Part shown: one piece after another, positions 9,182 to 17,753 of the stretch | How positions within the stretch are numbered: position 1 is the stretch's first letter | How the letters are laid out: each line of letters begins with the position of its first letter | NCBI GenBank assembly: GCA_963791905.1 | Contig: CAWBTX010000004.1 | Span: 1-64,000, forward strand | Direction of reading: 5' to 3' | Origin: Gaiellasilicea sp963791905 | GTDB lineage: Bacteria; Actinomycetota; Thermoleophilia; Gaiellales; Gaiellaceae | Length of the DNA stretch: 64,000 nucleotides | Program-made: the position numbers and the translations under genes | Notes under the pieces: model-generated | Told to the model about the DNA's origin: nothing | Database searches by the model: none | The model's input: the letters and a program-made list of their open reading frames with translations, nothing else

Positions 9182-10068
9182 TCAGGGCCTGGTCGCCAAG
9201 CCTGTCCGCCACTCGACGAGCGGAGCGGCGACCCAGGTCGGATCCGGCGCTTCGTACAGCGCCGCGGCGTCGGTGTAGGTCATGTCGACGATCGAGCCGT
9301 GCAGCTCGCCGCGGAGGTAGCGAAAGACGACGCCTGCATCGCGCGCGTCACTCTTGGCCTCGACGCAGTGCGCGTCGTAGCCTGCGTAGTCGCCGCTCCC
9401 GAGGAGCGCGATCCCTTCCTCGATCGTCGCCCGGGCGAGCTCGAGCCCACCGTCGTCAGGTGCCAGTGCGCGCTCCGGAGGATCGCCGTAACCGATCCCG
9501 TGATGGAACGGGTCGGCGGTGGAGACGATCACCGCGTCCTCGGCGAGGGCGGCGAGCTCCTCGATGCCCGGCAGCCGCTCGGGGTGGCCGCCGGCGAGGT
9601 ACGGGTACCGCTCGACCACGTCCGGGCCGCGTATTCCGCGCCGCTTCGTCTCCGCGGCCCAGAAGTGCCGGAAGCTGATCAGTGCGTGGTCGTTGCGCCA
9701 CTCGTCTCGTCCCTCGAGGCCCGGCCCCTGGATCCCCCAGAACGGCCACTCGGAAGGATCAGCTCCCGCCGAGACGCGCGTGCGAGCTTCCTCCATCTCA
9801 TCCGTGAACGCGTGCAGGACGCTGATCACGATCACGCGATCGGCGCCGCTGTCGAGACAGCCCTGAACTGCCGCAGCGACCTGGTGCCCGCAGTCCAGCA
9901 CACCGGCATGCGGAAAGACGACGACGCCTCCGGACGCGAGCGTCGGCGCGAGATCCCATTCCCGCCCCGCTCCAGGCGTTCGAGCGTTCCGCGCTCTCCC
10001 ATCTCGTCGTGCTCGGAGTGGTAGAGCTCGTGAATCCGCTCCTTGAGCTTCTGACGATCGAGAGTCAC
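9182..10068 (-). pseudogene. MEMO / AmmeMemoRadiSam-B-like protein, one frameshift
   Basis: The start MTLDRQKLKERIHELYHSEH is followed by ERGTLERLERGG. One frame away it continues as LAPTLASGGVVVFPHAGVLD, then CGHQVAAAVQGCLDSGADRV, and runs open to 9182. The body has HALISFRHFWAAETKRRG, VIVSTADPFHHGIGYGD and a C-terminal GSIVDMTYTDAAAL. The PHAG...H pattern, the STADPFHHGIGYGD segment and the length (about 295 residues after repair) fit the MEMO1/LigB-like fold. The substrate is unknown. The single indel near 9960 could be an assembly error because the rest is well preserved. Confidence 0.55.
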
Positions 10069-10191
10069 TTCCGCACGGGCTGGACGCGTTCGCGGTCAGC
10101 AGACTACTGATTCACAAGGCGCGGAGTCGTCTGCCTTGTGTGATCAAGATGAGTACGCTGGCCTCGTCTCTTGACCGGAGGTGAATCGCGC

Positions 10192-11110
10192 ATGAACAAG
10201 CCGCGCATCTTCCTCGGGTCGTCGGGCAAGCAGGCCAAGCTGCTCCAGGCGATCACGCGCGGGCTCGAGGACGTCGCCGACGTCGAGCCCTGGACGACCA
10301 CGTTCAACCCGGGGCGGTCCACCCTCGACCGGCTCGTCGAGCTCTCTCAGGAGGTCGATTTCGCCGCGTTCGTGTTCGCCCAGGACGACTGGACCACGAC
10401 GGATGCGTCCCAGTCCGGCCAGGCGTCGCCGCGCGACAACGTCGTGTTCGAGGCCGGGCTCTTCGGCGGCGCGCTCGGCATCCGGCGCACGTTCATCCTC
10501 CACGCGAACGGCTCGAAGCTGCCGACCGACCTGCTCGGGCTGACCTCCGTTCGCTACGACCCGGCCACCAGCCCGGCTGAGGTTCGCGGGATCAACCAGA
10601 AGCTCCGCAAGGCGATCGAGACCGAGGGTCGCCGCGGCTCCGGTCGAGGGGCTGTGGTGGCAGCTCTCGCTTACTGCGCGGAGCGAGTTCGAACCGTCGG
10701 CGGTGAGCCTCCTGCGCATCTCGCGGGACCGCGACGGTGGCCTGAAGTAACGGCCGGGCCTGGCAGGAGGACGGCACCCTATCGGCCCGCTACTGGAGCG
10801 AGGCTGCGAAGGAGCGCAGGGATCCGTCCGGCATCTTCTACTTCGCGAAGGGCGAGCGCCCTCGGCACCCGAACGCCCCGCAGCTCGAGGGGATCGGCGA
10901 GATCCGGCTGGAGACCGCAGACCGCGCGACCGGGTACTGGACGACACGGTCGGATCTCGACCCCGGGCTGAATGCCCGAACCGCCGGCGTCTACCTTCGA
11001 GCCGACCCCTCAGACCTGGAGGTGCTGGACGGCGGGAGCGAGGAGGAGCGGGCCGAGCTCATCGCGCAGCGCCTCGAGGGAGTGGAAGTCGGCCGGCGAA
11101 CGCATTCTGA
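10192..11110 (+). pseudogene. TIR-like nucleotide-binding protein with an extra C-terminal domain, two or more frameshifts
   Basis: Starts at ATG 10192 behind a GGAGGT ribosome site. Residues 1-150 match the TIR-like (predicted nucleotide-binding) family: RIFLGSSGKQAKLLQAI, VDFAAFVFAQDDW, then SPRDNVVFEAGLFGGALG with the conserved Glu of FEAGLF, and RRTFILHANG. Near 10645 the frame changes to LWWQLSLTARSEFEPSAV and near 10750 it changes again to RAWQEDGTLSARYWSEAA, IFYFAKGERPRHP, GYWTTRSDLDPGLNARTAG and YLRADPSDLEVLDGG. TIR-like domains of this type act as NAD-cleaving or nucleotide-sensing effectors in anti-phage systems. The second domain of about 150 residues is not one I can name. The end is approximate. 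Confidence 0.7.
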
Positions 11111-11118
11111 GCTGGCCG

Positions 11119-11439
11119 CTAGTTTCGGCGGTGCTTGTGGGCCTCGATCATGGCCAGATAGTCGTCGGCCGTGAGCTGCGTCTCCGGGTGCGGGATCTCT
11201 TCGAAGCGAACGGTCTCGGGCCTGAAGGGTCGTGTCACCCGTTGCCAGGCATCGAGCGCTGTGTAGAGCACGAACATCAGGATGCCGAAGCCGAGCAGCG
11301 CCCACAGCATCCCTGAGATCCCTGAATCGCTGTAACCCCAGACCATGACCGCGAGCAGCAGTACATATCTCCAGCCGTAGTGTTTCCAGTAGCTCATCAA
11401 GTTCTTCCGTGTAGCCGCCCAAGTTGTCGAGAGCGCCAT
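11119..11439 (-). CDS. small membrane protein of unknown function
   Basis: 106 residues from ATG 11439 (MALSTTWAATRKNLMSYWKH). Two hydrophobic stretches follow closely (YVLLLAVMVWGYSD and GMLWALLGFGILMFVLYTAL), then a charged cytoplasmic tail with FEEIPHPETQLTADDYLAMI. No known family is recognised. It lies tail to tail with the broken TIR-like gene. Confidence 0.55.
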   Translation of the reverse strand: MALSTTWAATRKNLMSYWKHYGWRYVLLLAVMVWGYSDSGISGMLWALLGFGILMFVLYTALDAWQRVTRPFRPETVRFEEIPHPETQLTADDYLAMIEAHKHRRN

Positions 11440-11493
11440 CCGTTCGTGCGCTCTGCATAGGGTACGGGCTCTCCGCCGCAACCTCGGTCTCAC

Positions 11494-12403
11494 TTACGAG
11501 ATGACCGTCGTCCACCAGCTGGGGTCGGGGCGGAACGGTGCTGCCGGACGGCCGGTTGCATCAGTGTCGAACCGGTACGTGAGCCCGGCAGTGGGCTCTG
11601 CGCGACGCTGCTCGTGGCTCCAGTCCTCTGTCGCGGTGGTGACGTAGAGCCGGTGCAGCCCCGGCCCCGCGAACGCGCAGGACGTGGTCTCCTTCGGCCG
11701 GGACGTGGAGTTCCTCGCGCAGCTCGCCGTCCGGGGAGTAGCGCTGGACGCGGCCGGCTCCGAAGATCGCGACCCAGAGGTCACCCGCCGCGTCCACCGT
11801 CAGCCCGTCCGGCCCGACGCCTTCCGCAACGGTGACCAGCACCCGGCCGTCCGCGATCGTGCCCCGTTCGCCGTCGAAGGCGAACGCGTGGATGACACGC
11901 GGGATCGTGTCCGCGAGGTACATCGTGCCGCCGTCGGGGCTCCAGCCCAGGCCGTTCGAGATGGTCAGGCCGTCGAGCATCAGCTCGGTGTGCCCATCCC
12001 GGTCGAGCCGGTACAACGCGCCGCCTCCGGCGCGGTTGTCGTGAGCCTTCGTGCCGGCCCAGAACCGGCCCTGCGGGTCGCAGGCCGCATCGTTCATTCG
12101 CGTCCCTTCGGGGGCGACCTCGGCGAGCGGGCGCAGCGAGCCGTCCGGGGACAGGTGGACGAAGCTCCGGTTCGAAGCCAGCAGCCAGCCCTCGTCGCCC
12201 TCGATCGGCGTGATCGCGCCGACGGTGCCGGGCACCTGGTAGGTGCGAACCGGGATCAGAGAGCCGTCGTCGTCGACCTGGTCGCGGTAGACACGCCCGT
12301 CGATGATGTCCACCCGCAGGAGCTCCCGGCGGCGGGCGTCCCACCGCGCACCTTCGCCGAGCAGGTGCTGGTCCGTCGTGCAGGCGACCGCGTCGCTCGT
12401 CAT
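11494..12403 (-). pseudogene. SMP-30/gluconolactonase family protein, one frameshift
   Basis: Repaired length is about 302 residues, normal for SMP-30 beta-propellers, which hydrolyse sugar lactones with a bound divalent metal. Visible motifs are GEGARWDARR near the N terminus, a metal-ligand region RMNDAACDPQGRFWAGTKA, DGLTISNGLGWSPDG, and VGPDGLTVDAAGDLWVAIFG. Near 11700 the frame must change to reach FAGPGLHRLYVTTATEDW and the C terminus. Its start overlaps the stop of the upstream glucose dehydrogenase gene, so the two form a unit that would oxidise an aldose to its lactone and open the lactone. Confidence 0.75.
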
Positions 12404-13446
12404 GCAGTCATGTCGACCACGACCTTGATGTCGTCTGGGCCCTTCTCGAGCGCGTCAGGCCACTCCTCGGGCGACAGCCGGCGAGTGATGAGTCGACTGA
12501 GCCAGTCCGGGTCGGCATTCGCAAGCGACTCCGCCGCCTGGTCGTAGTGACGCCGCGCGGCGTTGACCGTGCCGAAGACGACCTTGTTCCCGAGCACGAG
12601 CGCGTTGTTCATGGCGCCAGGGTGCGTCTCCATGACGGCACCCGGACGGGAGAGGCCTGTCAGGGCGACGATCGCCCCGGCCGCAGTCCGTTCCACCGCG
12701 CCGAGCGCCACCTGCGGTACGCCAGTGCACTCGATCACGACGTCGGGCTCGACCGGCAAGTCGGTCACCGGCCCGACGTGGTAGTGCGCGCCGAGGTCGG
12801 CCACCAGGCGAGGCTTCGGGCCTTCGGTGACGATGTCCACGACGTGCGTCTCGAGGCCCCGCTGGCGGGCAAGCAGTGCAGCGAGGAGCCCGATCGGCCC
12901 GGCCCCCGTGACGAGCGCTACCTTCGGCTCGAAGAAGGCGCGGGCGCCGATCCGCTCCACGTGCTCCCAGGCCTTGGCGACGACCGTCGTGGGCTCGAGC
13001 AGGACACCGAGGTCGCCCAGCGCCGGGTCGAGGCGGACGGCGAAACGCGGGTCGAGACGGAAGCGGTCGCTCCCGTAGCCGTCGTGCTCCTTGATGCCGC
13101 GCTCGACGAACCTGCCGTTCCGGCACATGTCCCACTCGTCCGCCGCGCAGGCCGGGCAGGGCACTGGATCGGGCCGACGCACGACGCCGACGACGAGGTC
13201 TCCCGACTCGAGGCCGCTGCTCTCTGGCGCTTCCAGCACCTCTCCCAGCGACTCGTGCCCGAGGACGAGCCGATCCTCGCCGGGCGGCGGCATCCCGTAG
13301 CCGTCGACCGCGATCTCGTAGTCGGTGCCGCAGATGCCGATCAGGCGCGTCTGGACGAGCACCGAACCGTCGGACACAGGCGGCTCGGGCGCGTCGATGA
13401 CGCCGGCGGTCTCGGGGCGTCCCGGGATGACGGCGATGGCTCGCAT
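12400..13446 (-). CDS. glucose 1-dehydrogenase-type zinc alcohol dehydrogenase
   Basis: 348 residues. The N-terminal catalytic domain has GICGTDYE and GHESLGEV (catalytic zinc region), and a structural zinc loop with four Cys in CPACAADEWDMC. The coenzyme domain carries VTGAGPIGLLAALLARQRG. The short spacing and the LLEPTTVVAKAWEH segment are typical of archaeal-type glucose/aldose dehydrogenases of the medium-chain family rather than of ethanol dehydrogenases. The product lactone would go to the SMP-30 protein encoded by the overlapping downstream gene, as in a non-phosphorylating sugar oxidation route. The gene is intact. Confidence 0.8.
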   Translation of the reverse strand: MRAIAVIPGRPETAGVIDAPEPPVSDGSVLVQTRLIGICGTDYEIAVDGYGMPPPGEDRLVLGHESLGEVLEAPESSGLESGDLVVGVVRRPDPVPCPACAADEWDMCRNGRFVERGIKEHDGYGSDRFRLDPRFAVRLDPALGDLGVLLEPTTVVAKAWEHVERIGARAFFEPKVALVTGAGPIGLLAALLARQRGLETHVVDIVTEGPKPRLVADLGAHYHVGPVTDLPVEPDVVIECTGVPQVALGAVERTAAGAIVALTGLSRPGAVMETHPGAMNNALVLGNKVVFGTVNAARRHYDQAAESLANADPDWLSRLITRRLSPEEWPDALEKGPDDIKVVVDMTA

Positions 13447-13470
13447 CTGAATTGATCATGCCGCGCCCGG

Positions 13471-14442
13471 TCAGGTCGCGCTGTCGCCGCCGACCGTCAG
13501 GACGACGTTTCCGGTCTTCTGGCCCGTCTCCACGTACTTGGTCGCCTCGATCACGTCCTCGAGCGGGTAGCGGCGGTCGATGACCGCTCGGTATTCCCCC
13601 GCCTCGATCAGCTCCTTCAGGAAGAGGACGTCCTGCTTCGAGTAGCGGGTTATTCCGAGCCGCGCCTTCTTGTCGCCGAGCCACCGGGTCAGCAAGACGA
13701 GGGCAGGCACGTGCCAGAGGAAGCCGAGGTCGGTCGAGGCGTAGACCCCGCCGGGCTTCAGCGAGTGCCGGCCGCGTCTGAACGAGTGCTTGCCGACCGC
13801 GTCGAAGAGGACGTCGTACGTCTCGCCGTTCCGGGTGAAGTCCTCCTGGGTGTAGTCGATCACCCGGTGCGCGCCGAGCGAGCTCACGAGCTCGACGTTC
13901 TTCGTGTTGCACACGGCCGTGACGTCGGCGCCGAGCTGCTTCGCCAGCTGCACGCCCGCGGTGCCGACCGAGCCCGACGCTCCGTAGACGAGCACGCTCT
14001 GACCCTCCCGCAGGTTCGCTTTCCTGAGACACGCCAGCGCGAGGGCCGCTCCATCGCAGACCGCGGCGGCCTCCTCGAACGTCATGCCTGCAGGCTTGTG
14101 GGCGAGCGCGCCGCTCTCGCGCACGCAGGCGAACTCCGCGTGTGCCCCGTTGCCGGTGACGCCGAAGACGTGGTCGCCGGCCTCGAACTCGGTGACGCCC
14201 GAGCCGACCGCCTCGACCTCCCCGGCCAGCTCCAGGCCGAGGATCTTCTGTTTCGGCCGGAGCAGGCCGGTGACGAAGCGGCTGATGAAGAACTCGGCGC
14301 TGCGCAGCCCGGTGTCGGTCCGGGTGACCGTCGTTGCGTGGATCCTGACGAGGACCTCGTCCTCCTTCGCCACTGGCCGTTCGACGTCGGCGATCCGCAG
14401 CACCTCCGGCGGCCCGTAGCGGTCGTAGACGACCGCCTTCAT
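13471..14442 (-). CDS. medium-chain NAD(P)-dependent oxidoreductase, zinc-independent quinone-reductase type
   Basis: 323 residues beginning MKAVVYDRYGPPEVL. The nucleotide-binding site VLVYGASGSVGTAGVQLAK is near residue 150, and the Cys cluster of zinc-binding dehydrogenases is missing, which places it with NADPH:quinone reductase-like proteins. The C terminus has GGVYASTDLGF and YPLEDVIEATKYVETGQKTG. It likely reduces an alkenal, enone or quinone. It is divergent from the cupin gene across a 96-base region that contains strong dyad symmetry (14451-14507). Confidence 0.8.
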   Translation of the reverse strand: MKAVVYDRYGPPEVLRIADVERPVAKEDEVLVRIHATTVTRTDTGLRSAEFFISRFVTGLLRPKQKILGLELAGEVEAVGSGVTEFEAGDHVFGVTGNGAHAEFACVRESGALAHKPAGMTFEEAAAVCDGAALALACLRKANLREGQSVLVYGASGSVGTAGVQLAKQLGADVTAVCNTKNVELVSSLGAHRVIDYTQEDFTRNGETYDVLFDAVGKHSFRRGRHSLKPGGVYASTDLGFLWHVPALVLLTRWLGDKKARLGITRYSKQDVLFLKELIEAGEYRAVIDRRYPLEDVIEATKYVETGQKTGNVVLTVGGDSAT

Positions 14443-14450
14443 GCGCGAAC

Positions 14451-14507
14451 GTTTTGGTCGACATGACTCTTACCGTACCACGTGGTTCTGGTCTTGTCGA
14501 CAAAAAC
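14451..14507. promoter_or_regulatory. dyad-symmetric operator candidate between divergent genes
   Basis: Arms GTTTTGGTCGACA (14451-14463) and TGTCGACAAAAAC (14495-14507) are inverted copies with one mismatch. Between them, slightly off centre, lies the perfect palindrome ACCACGTGGT (14477-14486). The stretch occupies most of the gap between the oxidoreductase start and the cupin start, the expected place for a shared operator. No regulator gene is adjacent. Confidence 0.45.
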
Positions 14508-14538
14508 ATCCGAAAGCCGGCAACGACATACTCCAGCC

Positions 14539-15093
14539 GTGCTCTCCGAGTCGCCGCTGGAACCGACCGAGCACGGCCTCGTGCCGACCGGGAAGGGCTG
14601 GTTCGTGCTGAACGCGCGCGACGCGCCGTGGTACGAGCGTGATCGACGCGGCTTCTTCTGCGAGTTCGAGGGGTTCGAGGAGCACTCGCCGGACTTCTCG
14701 CAGCTCGGGATCAATCTCACAGTGTTGGGGCCGGGCGAGCCGATGGGGATGTATCACTGGGAGGCCGATCAGGAGGACTTCCTCGTGATCGCCGGCGAGG
14801 CGCTGCTCATCGTCGAAGGTGAGGAACGGCCACTTCGCCAATGGGACCTGGTCCACTGTCCACCGCGGACGGAACACACGATCATCGGAGCGGGAGAGAC
14901 GGGCTGCGTCGTCGTCGCCGTCGGCGCGCGCGACCGCTCGACCGATCCCGATTGGGGCGGCTACACGACGAGTGAAGCGGCGCTTCGCCACAACGCCGGG
15001 GTCGAACAGGAGACGACCGACCCGAAGCAGGCGTACGCGCGCTTCGGGCCGTCGGAACGAACGCGGTACCGGGACGGCTTGCTCCCCGGCTGA
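14539..15093 (+). CDS. cupin-domain protein
   Basis: 184 residues from GTG 14539. An ATG further upstream lies inside the operator-like region, so the GTG is preferred. The conserved beta-barrel is seen as GPGEPMGMYHWEADQEDFLV (motif 1, one His and a Glu) and QWDLVHCPPRTEHTII (motif 2 with His). A C-terminal tail ends SERTRYRDGLLPG. A paralogue at 24014-24586 shares the YHxExxQEDF and VHCPP motifs. Metal binding is likely; the substrate is unknown. Its stop lies 3 bases from the stop of the convergent reductase gene. Confidence 0.75.
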   Translation: MLSESPLEPTEHGLVPTGKGWFVLNARDAPWYERDRRGFFCEFEGFEEHSPDFSQLGINLTVLGPGEPMGMYHWEADQEDFLVIAGEALLIVEGEERPLRQWDLVHCPPRTEHTIIGAGETGCVVVAVGARDRSTDPDWGGYTTSEAALRHNAGVEQETTDPKQAYARFGPSERTRYRDGLLPG

Positions 15094-15096
15094 CGC

Positions 15097-15654
15097 TCAG
15101 TCCGGTGCCCGCACGACCGAGTACCGGGCGGCGGCGAAGTCGCCGTTTCGTGCCACCTCGTCCAGGCGCAGCTCGAGCCGGCGGGGGAGCAACGGGGCAC
15201 CCCCGCCCAAGGTGACGGGCGCGATCCCCACGATGACCTCGTCGAGCAGCCCGACGTCGGCGAACTGACCCACGAGGTCGCCGCCGCCGACGAGCCAGAC
15301 GTTCCGGTCGCCGGCGGCCGCGACCATCTGCTCGTGGACGGTTGCGACGTCGGCGCTCGTGAACTCGATCGGCGCCTCCGGGACGACCGGCAGCTGCCGA
15401 TGCGTGAACACCCAGCCGGGGATGTCGTACGGCCACTGCCACTCTGACTGGTCCTTGCCGGAGAACTCGTGGTCGAGGATCCACTCGTAGGTCGTCGACC
15501 CCATCGCCAGCGCGCCCACGCCGGCGATGAAGTCGCCGTAGTTCATCGGCCCATCCTCCTCGCGCTCGCGGGTGAACAGCCAGCCCAGCGAGTTGTCCGG
15601 ATCGGCGATGAAGCCGTCGAGGCTCGTCGCCGTGTAGTACTGCGTCAGGGCCAT
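15097..15654 (-). CDS. dihydrofolate reductase / RibD C-terminal-domain family protein
   Basis: 185 residues from ATG 15654 (MALTQYYTATSLDGFIADPD). The signature SLDGFIAD, the ALAMGSTTYEW segment and NVWLVGGGDLVGQF are those of the RibD-C family of small NADPH-dependent reductases. This group often acts on xenobiotics or pterin-like substrates; true folate activity cannot be inferred. Intact and monocistronic. Confidence 0.8.
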   Translation of the reverse strand: MALTQYYTATSLDGFIADPDNSLGWLFTREREEDGPMNYGDFIAGVGALAMGSTTYEWILDHEFSGKDQSEWQWPYDIPGWVFTHRQLPVVPEAPIEFTSADVATVHEQMVAAAGDRNVWLVGGGDLVGQFADVGLLDEVIVGIAPVTLGGGAPLLPRRLELRLDEVARNGDFAAARYSVVRAPD

Positions 15655-15673
15655 TGCCCGAGACGATGCCAGG

Positions 15674-16003
15674 TCAACGGTCGCGCGGGTCGAGCTGCTC
15701 GGCGTACTCGCCGGCCTCGCCCGTCTTGCGAACGACCCAGTAGGTCTCTTCCCGCCGGACGAGGTCCTCGACCTCCGGGGTGTAGTGGAGCGGCAGGACC
15801 ACAAAATGGGTCGGGTCCGCGCGTACCTCTTCGTACTCGCGCGGTCCGAGCGAGAGCCTGAACGTACAGTCGGCGTTCGCGCATTCGCAGAGGTACTCGT
15901 GGGGCACGTCCGGGCCGAGCTGGTGCGCGATCGAGTCGACCCGCTCGTTGACCTCCCGGAAGAGCACCTCGTTTTCGGCCAGCCGCTGCTCGCGCGGGTC
16001 CAT
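15674..16003 (-). CDS. conserved small protein of unknown function with a CxC motif
   Basis: 109 residues beginning MDPREQRLAENEVLFREVNE. A central segment EYLCECANADCTFRLSLG contains three cysteines, and it is followed by FVVLPLHYTPEVEDLVRRE. The Cys spacing could bind a metal ion, but no named domain is recognised. It sits 19 bases upstream of the reductase gene on the same strand and may be co-transcribed with it. Confidence 0.65.
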   Translation of the reverse strand: MDPREQRLAENEVLFREVNERVDSIAHQLGPDVPHEYLCECANADCTFRLSLGPREYEEVRADPTHFVVLPLHYTPEVEDLVRREETYWVVRKTGEAGEYAEQLDPRDR

Positions 16004-16040
16004 GGGGGTTCAACGGGTGCGGACCCCGTTGAGTTGCGCA

Positions 16041-16838
16041 TCAGCGAGGCTTGCTCGCGAGGAACACGAGGAAGTCGTCGTCGCGTGTCGGCTCCCGGCC
16101 GTTGTGCGCACCCTCCACGCCGATGTCGACGAAGCCCGCCCGGTCCAGCATCAGCACGAGCTCGTCCTTGAAGTAGAGCGTCGTCGTGAGTCGGTGCTCC
16201 TCCTCGGCGACGAGCTCGCCGTCCCGCCACATGAAGGCGAGCATCTCCCACGTCGCCTGCTGTGCGAGCGGGTCGAGATCGAGGACGCGGGCGCGAAGCT
16301 CGTACTCCGCACCGTCGGACCCGCGCCGGCGCTTGCCCGGCTCGCGCCGGGGGCGAGGAAGATCGTTGCGGTCTTCCTTCTGCCAGTACCTCCAGGTCCC
16401 GTCGGCGTACGGCACCTCGTTGTCCAGGACGAGTCGCCCGCCCGGCTCGAGGTGGTCATGGATGCGCCTCAGCGCCTCCTCGTCCTGCGCGCGGCTCGAG
16501 CCCAGGCCCCACGCGCCGCAGACGAAGATCGTCCGGTAGCGGCGCGGCAGATCCAGCTCGTGCATCGCCTGTACGTACAGGGTCGGCGTCAGGCCTTCGC
16601 GTGCGGCCGCCTCGCGGCAGGACGCGACCATGTCGGGCGAGATGTCGCAGCCATCGACCTCGAGGCCTGCCCTCAGGTACGGCAGGAGTAGTCGCCCCGT
16701 GCCGCAGGCGAGATCGAGGGCCGGCTGTCCGGCCTCGACGTGGCTTCTGAAGTACTCGACCTCGGGGCCGGGCTCGGAGAACTCGGCCCACCAGCGTGCG
16801 ACGACGCCGTAGTGCCAGGTCTGGGGGTGCGTGGACAT
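16041..16838 (-). CDS. class I SAM-dependent methyltransferase
   Basis: 265 residues from ATG 16838 (MSTHPQTWHYGVVARWWAEF). The SAM-binding motif I is LDLACGTGRLLLPYL, followed by VDGCDISPDMVASCREAA. The C-terminal half contains EEEHRLTTTLYFKDELVLML and GAHNGREPTRDDDFLVFLA, as in small-molecule or ubiquinone-type methyltransferases. The substrate is unknown. Confidence 0.8.
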   Translation of the reverse strand: MSTHPQTWHYGVVARWWAEFSEPGPEVEYFRSHVEAGQPALDLACGTGRLLLPYLRAGLEVDGCDISPDMVASCREAAAREGLTPTLYVQAMHELDLPRRYRTIFVCGAWGLGSSRAQDEEALRRIHDHLEPGGRLVLDNEVPYADGTWRYWQKEDRNDLPRPRREPGKRRRGSDGAEYELRARVLDLDPLAQQATWEMLAFMWRDGELVAEEEHRLTTTLYFKDELVLMLDRAGFVDIGVEGAHNGREPTRDDDFLVFLASKPR

Positions 16839-17030
16839 CGGTGCCTCCTGGAAAGTCGTCGGAGCGAGCAACTACGCCGCTGTGTGCGGTGACCCCGGCC
16901 TAGCCGGGCGTTGACTCAACGAAGCGACTTACACGGGCCGAGCATGCACGATCCACCCGGGAAGCACAAGGCTGCCAGGCCCGCCGGCGCCCAACTGCGG
17001 GTAACCGGTTTCTCACCGGCCCGCAGCCAC

Positions 17031-17753
17031 ATGGTTACCGGCGCACCTCCGAGAATCTCCGGCGTGAGCGCGGTCGACGACCCGGTTCAAGAGCTCAGCC
17101 CGACGACGCAGCTCCATATCCAACGCATGGTCGATGGGCTCGTGGACGAGTTCGGCGACGTCCATTCGCGCGAGACGATCCAGCGCATCATGGACGACTC
17201 GGTGCGTCAGCTCGTCGGGAAGAACACCAAGGTCGAGGACTTCCTGCCGACCATGGCGCACAGCTTCAGCCGCGAGCGGCTCAAGGCGCTGTCGCGCGCG
17301 CACGGGCCCGAGAGCGCGTCGCCGGACGTGCTCTTCGTCGGGCTCGGGGACAGTGGACGTGGCCAGATGGCCGCTGCGTTGCTCACGTTGCGCTCGGAGG
17401 GCCGCGTGGTGGCCCACTCGGCGGGCAGCAGCGCCGTGGTCGAGGTCGATCCGGCGGTCGTGACGGTGATGGCCGAGCTCGGCGTCGACCTCTCGGAGGC
17501 CTACGCGAAGCCGCTCGTCACCGAGGTCCTCGCCGCCGCGGACGTGGTGGTGACGATGGGCCGGAGTGTCGGCGCCGTCCAGATCCCCACGGGGACGCGG
17601 CACGAGGATTGGCGAGTCGGCGACCCGACCGGGGCAGCAGTGGACGAGGTTCGGCGCGTGCGCGAGGACATCGACCGCCGCGTCGAGGCCCTGCTCACCG
17701 AGTTCGAGGGCCCGGCCGAGGGCACCGAGGGCGAGAGCTCAGAAGAAAGCTAG
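17031..17753 (+). CDS. low-molecular-weight phosphatase / arsenate reductase-like protein lacking the catalytic cysteine
   Basis: About 240 residues; the start could be ATG 17031 or GTG 17064. Residues 20-90 form a three-helix bundle (RMVDGLVDEFGDVHSRETIQ, SFSRERLKALSRAHG) as found in actinobacterial arsenate-mycothiol transferases. The phosphatase-like domain follows. The P-loop should read VLFVC-x5-R, but here it is VLFVGLGDSGRGQMAAALL, with Gly in place of the nucleophilic Cys. The later acid loop (RHEDWRVGDPTG) keeps the DP pair. It is probably a non-catalytic relative. Its stop overlaps the convergent cupin gene stop. Confidence 0.75.
   Translation: MVTGAPPRISGVSAVDDPVQELSPTTQLHIQRMVDGLVDEFGDVHSRETIQRIMDDSVRQLVGKNTKVEDFLPTMAHSFSRERLKALSRAHGPESASPDVLFVGLGDSGRGQMAAALLTLRSEGRVVAHSAGSSAVVEVDPAVVTVMAELGVDLSEAYAKPLVTEVLAAADVVVTMGRSVGAVQIPTGTRHEDWRVGDPTGAAVDEVRRVREDIDRRVEALLTEFEGPAEGTEGESSEES

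Noticed and set aside
12455..14509. 684-codon minus-strand open frame
   Set aside because: Shadow of two well-supported dehydrogenase genes in a neighbouring frame; composition is Arg/Gly/Pro-rich with no motif.
16894..16908. CCCGGC/GCCGGG hairpin near 16.9 kb as terminator
   Set aside because: Lies between two gene starts rather than after a gene; 6-bp GC stems are common by chance at this base composition.
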